This document shows positions 34,001-44,600 of a DNA stretch of 64,000 bases, one piece after another. Numbering within the stretch: position 1 is the stretch's first letter; each line of letters opens with the position of its first letter. Source of the DNA: Marchantia polymorpha subsp. ruderalis (lineage: Eukaryota; Streptophyta; Marchantiopsida; Marchantiales; Marchantiaceae). Location of the stretch: the NCBI GenBank assembly GCA_037833965.1, contig AP031357.1:15148001-15212000 (forward strand), read 5' to 3'. The position numbers and the translations under genes were made by a program. Below the pieces are notes generated by a model, which searched no databases, had not been told where the DNA came from, and saw only the letters and a program-made list of their open reading frames with translations.

Positions 34001-36995
34001 CGGTGGGAGAATATACGACGATGTAGTGTTTCTTGCTGTAGCTGGGCTTCGCTTTTAAAGTCGCAGGAGGACAATCGATTGTGCAGCATTGAATTCCGGG
34101 CTGCCACTTTCCCCTCCACTAAACAGATCAGAACAAGTACTCATGTCAGCCCGTGATCAGCTCTCAAGATCCTCATAAATTTTCGAACTGATTACAACTT
34201 ACAACTTTTACACAGTGGACACGTTCTCTGGCCAACTGACTCGCAGTAATATGAAGGGATCAGTCCATCTCATCTGGCTTTCTACAAACAATTCTGCTTC
34301 ATCATACCTTCACCCACAAGGGCACGCCGACGGCCTCTGGTTGTGGAGATTTCGATTTTGAATCATCTCTTGCCTTGCGATTTCCGGAAGGTTCTGCTAT
34401 TTCTGCACTTGGCTTTATTTGGTGGACACCGGACGCAACCTCACTTGTTCGGAGCTGAATCGGGAGGTTTTTAATGCTCCCACTGGCTTCAACCTGCTCG
34501 AGTTCTATTTTGCTCGGGAGAACCTTATCTTCCACCATCAACATGGCGCCCTGTTCATGGGATCTGAGAACCTCATTGCTTTGGACGGAACTATCAGTAA
34601 CAGGCCCTCCTGATTCACAAACATCCACAAATTGTCCGACAGTTAAAAGCGATGTGGATGGCGATACTTCACTACCGGATGGTAGAGACAGCTTGAGAAT
34701 CACACAATCGGCACATCCTTCAGAAACTTGGTGTGAAGGATAGCCGTCCTTCCTCTCCAGACAACCTTTATCTGAGTCCTTCCTGGCATCAAATTATGAT
34801 CCATACACAAGTTGATGACTGCAGCATTCGCATCAACCATAGCGTCAGGAGAGCCTGCAGCAAACTCAGGCTGGTTACGTCTAGAGATATTCATACGTGG
34901 CTGAGACAGGTTCAATACCTCGTGTACCTTCGACTATTTGGGAACTCGAATCGAGATGTTGAACATCTTCAGAAACCCTGTTATATACGCCGCCTTTGCT
35001 CGCTACCTCTTTCGAACTTTCTTCTCGACCGTTCCCCTTTGCGTTCAACCCACTGCCGTCGGAACTCTCAATAATTTGAGCCTCGAAACTCTTGGAAGTT
35101 TGCACACGGTCAGGCAATATGCCTTCACCTCCTACCTCAACATGGCAAGTCTCCGACCTGGGTTCACCGTAAGCGGGTACGATGAGATCACTTACTTCGG
35201 ATACATGCTCGACAATATCTTCCCCAATTCGTTCATCGTACCCGACATCAGAGTTCAGCGACTCCGTTACCATAGCCACTAATTCGTGCTCGTTTCCGGC
35301 TGCTAAGAGTGCAGCGCTTGACTCATCAACTCTCATGACTTCTGCCTGGTCCATGTCCATTCCTGAGCTTTCACAAGCTTCTAGATCAAGTGGCGCTGAC
35401 TGATCATGACTTGACATGGATTCGTCGTAGCCTTGCGTCAGAACTTGCCCTTTCTCGGCCTCGGATGCTGTACCCGGATACCTGTTATCAGGGTGTTCGG
35501 TGTCGAGAGGACTGTAAACCTCGCAGCAGGTCTCACCGTCAGTGTAGTGGCGGTACTTGGCAAATTGCTCGACAATCTCAGCATCTTTGGAGCGTCCTTC
35601 AGAATCTACAGAATTATCTGGGTTACCTATCAAATAAGTCCCCTGCGGTACGTCATTATCACCGTGACAATTTGCACGTCGGTATGTTTCAGCTTCATGA
35701 ACCATAGCTTCTTCGACCGTGCCCGCTCTGTGTGAACTATCGCCTGAAAAATCCCTGTCGGCTTGCAGCACTCCCTCGACTTCTGCAGAAGCCAAACTCA
35801 TGTCGACACGCCGTTCCCCGGGAGCATATTCAGGACAAACGACCACACGATCAAGTGTGTCAGCGGCTTCACCTCCTGCGCCAACTTGTTCTTGGGACGT
35901 AACCCTATGGTCAAAATTTTCATCGGGTTCTGATAAAATGGCGACTTCCTGACACAAAGACACCATGTCGTCTGCAGTATTTATGACAAGGTCGGGCTTG
36001 GGTTCATCAGGGACTGGCGATGCAGGCATACCCTCTCCGTGAGCTGCGACGGCTTCTTCAAATTTGGGAGCACCTGCGCCTTCCATGTCGCACAGCAGGC
36101 TTTGGCTGTAATTGCCTGTTTCATAATGGGGACCTCCATCGGCGTCGACGACGTAATCAGAAGTACAGACCACCTGATTACGCCCGACGACTTGTCTGCA
36201 GTGCAAGCCCTTCTCCAACTCCATGGACAGATGAGCCGTGTTTTCTCGACCTGGGCCCTCGAAAACCTGCCCGTAGAATAAGCTCTCGTCCGGTTCCAAC
36301 GAGACCCTGGAGCTAGCAGCAGCTTCAGGCAAGTCTACATCATTGTATTGCGAGAGGTCGGGGTTATCCTCGACTTCAGAATCAGCAAGGAGTTGTTGAA
36401 ACTGTAAACCCTCACCTTCGTCAATGGAACCGGGGGCATGGGCCGCCTCGTAGGCCTCCTCCGCCCGGACGAAGTGCTCGAAGTCGGCTGATTCGCTGTC
36501 GGCTCGTGCTTCGAACCCAAATTCATTGTCAGCTTCAAACACCTCTAAATGCTCATTTTTCAAGCAATCAACTTCGTTCACGACAAACTCATCTCTACCT
36601 GGAGAGCATTCCATCACATACCTACCGAGAGCTCCCAGTTCACTCGCCTCTTTCGGCAGATTCGAGCCCTCGTTCACAAAGCCCTGTGCAGCAGCAGAGG
36701 TGTCATCAATTGACCCATTCATCAGAACCACGTCCATCTCATGATCCTCGATATGCGAATAATCACCTGTCGAGATCGACACGCCGCCCTGCGCGTTGAG
36801 CTCGACCGCGACGGCCGAGTCGCTCAGCCCTACAACCCTCCTCGGCGGATTGACATCCCACCTGTCCCGACCCTCCGCAAACTCCGCGCCGATCACTCCC
36901 TTCAAGCACCCATCGTCGCCCTTCGCCTGCAGGGGCGCTGCTGCAGCAGCTTGGTCGTCCCCGCCCGCATCCATTTCGCCCTCGGCATCCATCAT
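25020..36995 (-). CDS. SUVR5: SUVR5-like C2H2 zinc-finger SET-domain histone H3K9 methyltransferase (about 2,453 aa, 12 exons)
   Basis: Nuclear histone lysine methyltransferase; the Arabidopsis homologue SUVR5 sets H3K9me2 at sites chosen by its zinc fingers. Exons (minus): 36995-34919, 34771-34308, 34118-33816, 33529-33419, 32944-32834, 32683-29102, 28397-28236, 27299-27183, 26693-26590, 25881-25747, 25430-25343, 25127-25020. Order: acidic region of about 840 residues, WVK-WRGKW module (845-1022), four Cys/His repeats of the form C-x8-10-C...YC/FC-x2-H (starting near 1256, 1308, 1372, 1521), five C2H2 fingers (1699-1905), pre-SET (from NYKIGCNC), SET with GTFVCEYIGEVL, RFINHSCAPNL and the Y-D-Y near the end, and post-SET CPCHCGAKNCRGRLY just before the stop. 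All catalytic elements are present. Arabidopsis SUVR5 is about 1,380 residues, so this is far longer. Less certain: intron 1 (donor after codon 692, acceptor 34,772) and the exon 6 acceptor (32,684 or 32,675). A pogo-type transposon lies in intron 7. Confidence 0.92.
26742..26794. repeat. Interleaved inverted repeats (A-B-A'-B') in SUVR5 intron 8
   Basis: Arm A (26,742-26,754, ATTCTTGCGACAT) is perfectly complementary to A' (26,768-26,780), and arm B (26,756-26,764, GCGTAAGTC) to B' (26,786-26,794). The pairs interlock, so only one hairpin can form at a time unless they form a pseudoknot. They lie about 50-100 bases from the intron acceptor. Confidence 0.9.
27469..27685 (+). pseudogene. N-terminal pogo/CENP-B-type transposase fragment
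   Basis: Starting at ATG 27,469 the frame reads MSKKPNGKRLNESQRCEII and continues to a premature TAG at 27,574-27,576. The same frame then resumes with a helix-turn-helix-like part (DIRNVWDKRE) up to a TGA at 27,649-27,651, while ISDEAKEKTFQSSI is read in another frame from 27,641, so at least one stop and one frameshift have accumulated. The pattern (PNGKRL, R-x-E-I-I, APSKR-x-LAR-x-Y-x-V, I-R-x-VW) is the CENP-B/Psq-type DNA-binding start of pogo and jerky transposases. The catalytic DDE part is absent. Confidence 0.8.
27754..27791. repeat. 38-bp perfect palindrome inside the pogo element
   Basis: Two 17-base arms (left arm AACATCGTTACGGTGAA) flank a GATC centre and are exactly complementary, so the whole 38 bases equal their own reverse complement. 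Flanking DNA repeats GAACATCG-type words on both sides in imperfect inverted order. Confidence 0.97.
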
Positions 36996-38290
36996 GCCTC
37001 GCTTGCTGCCCTTCGCCCCCAGTGCCCCCCACCTTCAAGAACCCAATCCCCACACGTCGCCGCGCTCCTCAACCCTCACTCACTCGGCCAAAACCTCCGT
37101 CGCGTGCCTGCCTTCATCCCATCTCACGCATTCCTCCGTCGGTGCCCCAATTCCCCGCAAATGTTGCTCATTTCTCGCTTCGCTTCCAAGCTCTCCAACC
37201 TCGGCGGCCCCGCTTTCCCCACTCCCTCATTTGATTCCCTCTCCTGCTCTCCTGCTGCTCTGCTGCTCCTTCGAACCTCCTCAAACTCGCCCGGGCTCCC
37301 TTTCCTTTCCTTTCCTTTCCTTTTTCCTTCCCTCCCTTCCCTCCCTCTCCCTCTCCCTCTCTCTCTCGTCCTTCTTCCCTTCCCTTTCCCCACGCTTTCC
37401 TTTCCCTCCCCCCTCCCCCTCCCCTTCAAGCTCGTCCTGCCTCTTCCTGCCCCTGCCGCTGCCCCTGCCTGCCTGCGTTTCCCTCCTTCCCCCCTCTCTC
37501 TCTCTCTCTTCTCTCTTCTCTCCTCGCTGCTGCTCTCCTCTGCTACAGCCTCTGGGGCTGGTCCATACGAACGCTGCTGCTGCTGCTGCTGGCACTACCG
37601 GAACTCTTCTCCGAGCGAGCGAAGTGGTGGCAGGAGGAGGCCCTTTCCCACTCGCCCCTCGCTAATTCCACCACTCGCTCTCGCTCTCGCTCGCTTGCTC
37701 GAGCACGCACCTCCACGCCGCCGCTGCTGCTGCTGCTGCTGCAGCACCGATACTCTACCCCCTCGTCCTCGCCCATGGTTCCCTGTCCTGGATCAAATTC
37801 TGTGCTCCCCTCCCTCTCCCCCTTCCCCAAGGCCGGATTTTGTTTCTCGTCTGCTGCTCTCTCTAGGGCCAAAGAACGGTCCTGTCCCTTGGCGGGCTCT
37901 TTCTGTTTCGTTACGTACTGCACTGTACAGTATTTCGGTGTACCGTGCGTGGTCGTAGTACATCGACCTTACGCAGTCCAGTCGCGTCCCTGTGCCTAGG
38001 CCTACTGCAGCAGCACAGCGCAATGCATGACCAGTCTTCGTGCTCTGGACCACATCGTTGACCCACGCCGCTCGTCCCCTGCCCATTCCCCAGCCACTGC
38101 GCAACCGTGTTCCAGAGCCCACAACGTGGTTCGCACATGGTTCCCTGTCTCGTCCCGTCGTACGACCGACTGGGTTGCTCTGATGTTGTACGTACTGTAT
38201 CTTCTGTTCAGATCCTCTCACTCGTCGCCATGCTCGATTCGATGGCTCAGATCCTCCGACAGGACGGAAGTATGGCTTGACAAGGGGAAT
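36996..38290 (-). promoter_or_regulatory. Purine-rich 5' leader and promoter region of the SUVR5-like gene
   Basis: On the coding (minus) strand this is GA-rich: GGAAA repeats opposite 37,304-37,330, GGGA/GA runs to 37,510, and CAG/GCA repeats at about 37,570-37,590 and 37,722-37,745. Such tracts also precede the other two genes here. The long plus-strand frame over this region is low-complexity Ser/Pro/Leu and is not taken as a gene. The transcription start is not resolvable. Beyond 38,290 the DNA becomes AT-rich abruptly. Confidence 0.45.
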
Positions 38291-40495
38291 TGAATTCTAT
38301 ATAGCGAAAAAGGATGCAATCCGTAGGGTACGAGGTAAAATTAACATGTTATAATCTCAGTATCCTTATCAAATTGTGGATTCACTACACCGTGTAAGAA
38401 TGAGCATAACTTTACAAATTGATGAATATTCTTAGAGCAAAGGATACATGTATCCAATTTAATTCACATTCATCGACTACAAGTGAGAAACCATAATCAT
38501 TTGCTTTAGAACTTTTGTACGTGTGCAATAATGATATAATTACTTAAAATAAAACTGCTTTAAAATAATTCAAATCTAATGCAAATCATATCAATGCTAC
38601 TTCCATGTGAATACTTCACATTCTTTTGTGTTATAACAAAACAAGATCCAAAAAACAAGATCAATCAACAACTATCATTGACTTTGATAATCATTTGATA
38701 ATTTTTTATAACACAACTGTTTTTCAGATTTTTCAAAAAGTCATCATCTTGTGACTAAACCTATCTTCAAACTTTGATTTGTCTATAGTGTTAAATTGTT
38801 TTCAGATTTGTTTCATTGTGCAAATATTATTATATTCAAATGACATCATATAAAAGATTGTATGACTAATTTGCATGTTAAAAGTATTCAACTTTGTCTA
38901 ATATAATGCATGTGATGAATATTCTATGCATAAAAAAACAGGTTAAAAGAAAAATTTGAAATTTTAGACTAAGTTATTTTGTAAAGTTCTAATAGAATAT
39001 ATAAATATTTTTAGTAAGTATAAAAATTAAACATAAACATTTTTTAAAATAAAATACAGATTTTTTATATCAATCATGACATTTTTTTACAACATAACAT
39101 ATTCATAATTAAAAATTATATGACTCCTGTTTCGTTTTACATATTTATTTATATGAAGTATTTGAATTCAATGCTTCCTATGAGATATGTATATTTCATT
39201 TCTTATCTCAGCATTGAATACATAAGCTTATTGATAATGAATTTGACAAATTAATTTTTTCCTCAAATACTTGTTTCTTTAAATTTTGTTAACTTAATAA
39301 GCATATTTTAGAATTGTCTTCACAAATAATACAATTAAGTCATATTTGAAGAACCTTATAAATTTAGATTTTTTCTTCGTTAGACACAATTAAAATACAT
39401 AGATTTATCCTTATATGTTTTTTTATTATGTCAAATTTATTGAGATAAATATTTATAGAAGAGTAGGTTGGGTACAATCATTGTGAGTTTTCTTCCAATC
39501 ATATCAGATTTATATGGAATATTTACAGAAATTTACTGTATATATTATAAATTTTTAATGACAAAGCATATATATATATATATATATATATATTATCAAT
39601 TATTGAATTAGGTAATGTATAAATAAATTCAGAATAAAAGACACATAATTTTCTTATTCAATATTGAAATGTTATCTGAAAACTATTAGGGAAGTTCTTA
39701 TTCTTTTAACATTCACTAAAACTCAAGTATAGAGTTTACTGGGAGAATTGAAATGAATCAAAATTATTTAAAACTCGTTCTATTGAAAAAAACATACGCA
39801 ATAAGTAAAGTTTCTTTAGGGAAAAAATCACATTATGTTAGAAAGAAAGAGATTTTCTGACGAACATAAAAAAGATGTGTTCATGCAAATGCAACTTGTT
39901 CGTTGAATTTAAACTCATATGAAATTATTTCATAACACCAGAATTATTGTATTGCATTTTTATTTTGTTCTGTACTCTATGCAGAATGTTGCTCTTCAAA
40001 TATTATTTATTAAATTTTTAAAAAATAATTAAATTAAAAATTATTCAAAATAATTTATGTAATGCGCCAGCATAATCCTTCGATCTAATAATAATTTTAA
40101 TTTCATATTTCCGTGTTTTCAAAGTTTCTTTATGAATTTTAATATTTATATTTAGTTTATAAAAGATTTATTTATAATTTTATTTAAATTATTTTTGTAT
40201 AAAATGATGATATAGAGTAATTTAGAATAATGAAAATAAAAAATTATTTTTTATAAATTTTTTTGACTCGTAAAATTGATTTGTGCATTAGATATCAAAA
40301 CTAACATAGGTAAGAAGGTTTTGTATGTGAAGTCTAAAATCTAAAAATACAATGTACGTTCAAGATACTTAAGATACATTACAATAATTTTAAAATTTTG
40401 ATTTTCAGTCAAAATTCTCAATTTAGAATTTTTGTTAAAAACGGTTCAATAGACCATATATCAATCGAATTCATAGGAGAATAAATAGGATTCTT
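38291..40495. other. AT-rich spacer between the divergent SUVR5-like and ATG3 genes
   Basis: About 2.2 kb of very AT-rich DNA with sharp borders on both sides, a (TA)n tract at about 39,568-39,592, and no open frame or recognisable mobile element. It could be a matrix-attachment-like or nucleosome-poor spacer, or an old decayed repeat; sequence alone does not decide. Confidence 0.6.
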
Positions 40496-41609
40496 TCATA
40501 AGATATAGCGTAGTACTTTTATTAGGTATTGACAAATTAGGAAAGGGCCAGAAGGGGAAAGCCGCCCACCGCACAGTAGGTCACCGCAAATCATGAGGCA
40601 TCCCAGTAACTGGGAGAGGACATGGAACTCGCAACCATCAATGGTTGCGATTCGCGTCTTACGTGGAGTATGGAGTCGCTGACGTGGAGTCACAAAGGGG
40701 CGAATGCGACATCGAGACGCGATGACTGGGCGCAACGTGAACCACCAGGGTGTCACGCAGGGAGGGAGGGAGAGGTTGGTGAGAGGCCTGCGGTAGAAGA
40801 AGGCGGACTAACTCTAAACTAGGCCCTCTTTCGTGCGGGCAAGGAATTCCCGAAGCCGCGGCGGTGCAGGAATGTGAGGAAGAAGTAAAGTGGGGGGTGG
40901 GGGGGGGGGGAAGGGGAGGACCGGAATAAGGCACCGCGAGATGGGAGATGGAGTGGGGCAATGAATAAATGATTGCAGACGCAGACGAAGCTCGTTCTGC
41001 AGGTAACAAGAAGGGGAAGGGGAAGGGGAAGGGGAAAGGGAAAGAAAAGAAGGAAGAGGGAGGGAGGACGGACGCGGAGAGAAGTTGAGCGGCATCGACA
41101 AACAGGCATATGACAAGAGGGGCATCGGTGCGGGATCGATCGAAAGAGGCGACGACGAGGACCACGAGCGAGCGAGAAGGTGGAGTGGTTGCGGTGGGGG
41201 CAACGGTGGATGGGGAGTGAATGATTAAGTCGCAGGGGGAGGGGGCAGCGGACGAAACGGGAGAGGAGGAGGAGGAGGAGGAGGAGCGCCGAGGGGCTGC
41301 CGGGACGGGCAGATCAGAAGCAGAAGGAGAAGAAAAAGAAGAAGAAGAAGAAGGAAGAAGAAGAAGAAGAGGAGGAAGAGAAGAGCTGTACGACAGAGTT
41401 GCGGACTCTGATTCTGCACCTGATCAATTGTAAGGCCCGTGTATGTTCACGGTCCTGAATTCTTGGATTGGATCGTCTTGAAGGAGTCATCGAAGGCGGA
41501 ATCTTCTTTCTGTTTTAATTTTATTCCCGAGGGACAGAGAGAGAGAGAGTGTGCGGGGAGAGGCGGAGGAAGAGGAGGAGGAGGAGGAGGAGGAGGAGGA
41601 GGAGCAGAG
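40496..41609 (+). promoter_or_regulatory. Promoter region and purine-rich leader of ATG3
   Basis: Contains a small hairpin at 40,630-40,649 (CGCAACCAT and its complement), G-runs at about 40,891-40,918, GGGGAA repeats at 41,011-41,037, (GAG)n near 41,262-41,285, (GAA)n near 41,330-41,375, and (GGA)n from about 41,563 right up to the start codon region. The ATG3 frame is open upstream of the start codon but has no ATG there. No TATA box was recognised, and the transcription start is unknown. Confidence 0.5.
41011..41037 (+). repeat. (GGGGAA)n tract, G-quadruplex-prone
   Basis: At least four GGGG blocks separated by AA lie in tandem on the ATG3 sense strand about 0.6 kb before the start codon. 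Four G4 tracts with two-base loops match the standard quadruplex pattern. Confidence 0.9.
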
Positions 41610-44600
41610 ATGGTTTTAACACAGAGGCTTCACGATGCGTTCAAAGGGGCAGTGGAGCGAATCACCGGTCCACGGACGGTGTCTGCATTTAAAGAGAAAG
41701 GTGTTCTAACTCCCGATGAATTTGTTCAAGCGGGTGACAATTTGGTGGCTAAATGCCCAACTTGGTCATGGTAATAATCTATTCCCCGTGGCAGGCAAAG
41801 TCTACCCTTTCTACTTCAATCCACGTCGCACTCTTCTTTTTCTTTGCCCGCTTCCCGTTTTCCTAGATTTGTCAAGGATTCAAGAGTCCTCATCACCTAT
41901 GTCAAAATTCGGTCAGGGAATGATTCACTGTTCATTGCAAGTCGTCCGTAGTTTCCAAAACAATTTTCATGGGAGAAGGAAGCACGCGACGAACCCTAAG
42001 TAATACCAGGGAAAACCAATCGGTAAATTCGAGAGGATGGATGCCCCTGTATTCGGGATAAAAAGAGCCTTTTGTTTCGTTCTGGCTTTTCGCCGGTGTC
42101 TAAAAACGCACCCGTTTGAATTCTCGTAAGCTGGTGTCCCTCTGGATGTTATACTGTTTTTGCTGGAGATTTTCTCGCGTTGTTGGTGACACCGTTGAAT
42201 TGGCGTGCACACAAACTTCGGCCAAAAGTTTGACTTGGATGGTTAGAGGAGACGCCTTATGTATCATCTAGGTAACAGGCAAGGAACACATTCAGTCACT
42301 GTCGAAATGAGATTGCGTTCTTGTAGTTGCTTGTAGAGCGTAAGTTACGTACACTTCAAGAGTTTTCTAGTGCATATTTTCCAAGTTTCGTTTGTTTATC
42401 GACAATGCACTTAGATTTTATGTTTTTAGAGTTCTTACCGTCACGCTCTTCAATTGAGTCCCCTCTTCGAGAATTCGATTTCAGTACTTAGCCGAGACTC
42501 TATTGAGACGATTGAGCGTCAGACCTGAGGAAGCGCTTGGAACGGCTTTGCTGGCAAACTGATTTTCGATCGAAAATTCTTCATGAGTTCCTTACCTTTC
42601 TCCTTTCGTGGCATGTTGATATTGGTAGGGAGGCTGGGGATCCAAGCAAGAGAAAAGCTTACTTTCCTGCAGACAAACAGTTTCTCATCACTCGAAATGG
42701 TAATGAGACAGTACGTCATAATACAGAGGACTAGACTCAAGTTTTATGAGTTGAGGTCTGTCAGGGTTGTTAGGCTTACGGTTACTCTGCGATGTTCTCA
42801 TAACGTGAAAGGGAAGGGACGAATAAGAGATCCACTGGCAACCTAAACTAGATTGCATAATAGGTTTTTGTCATGTATTTTGCGCAACGAGAAGCATCAG
42901 GCCACTTCATGTAGTTCCAGAAGTGTACGGTTTGCTGGATTGTGTTTCTTGTAACAAGTCCCTTTCAAAGTGTAGTAGAATATTTTGTGGACTATGTGTG
43001 CCTCATTGATTGTAGTGGCTACGCGGAATTTCGAGCCTTGTGATTGAGAAAGGTTGGAGTCAAGCTGAGATGGGAAGATGCAGTGCCATGCCTGCGCAGG
43101 GCGGTGGCCATCGAAGAAGAATATGAGGCTGCCGGAGGAGAGGTATTACTGGACACAGCAGATGACGATGAGGGTGAGGGCTGGCTCGCAACTCATGGTG
43201 CACCGTCGGGTACGTATTGTTTTTCAAAGAAGGTCCAAATACTGAAATACGTACCTTCATGATGCGGGGAGTTTATAAAGGTTGGCTCAATAGAGATATA
43301 CAATTTGTTTATAACCTTAAACTGGTAATTGGGAAAAGGGGAAGCGAGGGCTAAGAACATGTTATTGGTACGTTAGCTCATTCGTGCAGCTGGTTTGTAG
43401 ATACTAAGAAGGATCCCGAAGAAGTACCCTCAATGGATACAGTCGAAACTGAAGCAAGGAGTTGCATCAACATTATACCAACATACGCCGCCCCCGCCGT
43501 AGACGATGATGATGACGTGCCAGACATGGCAGAATTTGAGGATTCAGATAATGTTATGCAGACCGATGAGGTAATACATTTCCTATGTGAAGGTAGTGGT
43601 AGTTGGCTAGCCGTTTCCATTATGGAGGTCGATTTATTTGGACGCTAGTAAATATGGAGCGTGCAATACGTTCGTGTCAATGTGGGGAAATAGAGAGTTA
43701 AACTCTATGCTGGATTTGCTGTCTGGCTTAAGAAAGTGAGTTTGTGTGCATTGAACAGGCCACTTTGCAACAAACATACCTGGTAGCACATGAACCAGAC
43801 GATGACAATATTCTCCGAACTCGTACTTACGATGTCAGCATTACGTGAGTTTTGACCTACTGTGAATGAATGCCGAAAGTTCGCCTAATTGTTTTAGTCT
43901 TAACTAATGTTGCCACTTTACTCACCCAATGCGTCTGGCCTTTACAGATACGACAAATATTATCAAACGCCTCGAGTGTGGCTGACTGGATATGACGAGG
44001 TAGTATTCTTCTTCATTAAACGATCAGTAATCAAAAGTTAAAACAAGTAGACGATGTCATTGTTCCCAAGGTGCACTTTCTTCATTATTTCTACTTCGAT
44101 CGCCCTATGTTTTTACGTCATTTGTCATATCTCTATGACAGGTCATAAATCAAAGCATGATGCTGCAAGTAACGTGTACATTCACAGCCTTCTAAAAGCA
44201 CAATCTTCCTTCGTTGTAACCTATTAGGGCTAACATTTTTTTTCCAGAATCTATGCTCCGTTTCTTGCAGCCCAGGAGTAATCTGTACTTTGGGTTCACC
44301 TAGAACATAGCATGTTGCAGATCGTTCTATCATGTTCATCCATCGTTTCAGACAGATCGTTCGATCTGCAACATGCTATGGCGTACCTGTTATTTTAGCT
44401 GTTAGAATCATATCAGGCGCTTCCTTTTTTGCTTAAATGGACTTAACAGTTATTGGAGGTGATGGTCTCGTTGCTTAGTCAGAGCGCAAGGTAGCACTAC
44501 CAGATGTCGCTTTGTCCTCGTTATGAAGGTTTTCCTCCACTGTAAGTACGCCGTAAATGAACAAAAAGGATGCGAAGACCCCATCGAGTTGTACAAGGAT

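Noticed and set aside
36741-37958. A 405-codon plus-strand open frame over the start of SUVR5
   Set aside because: It is antisense to the SUVR5 start exon and its GA-rich leader, and its translation is low-complexity Ser/Pro/Leu from CT tracts; no domain is visible.
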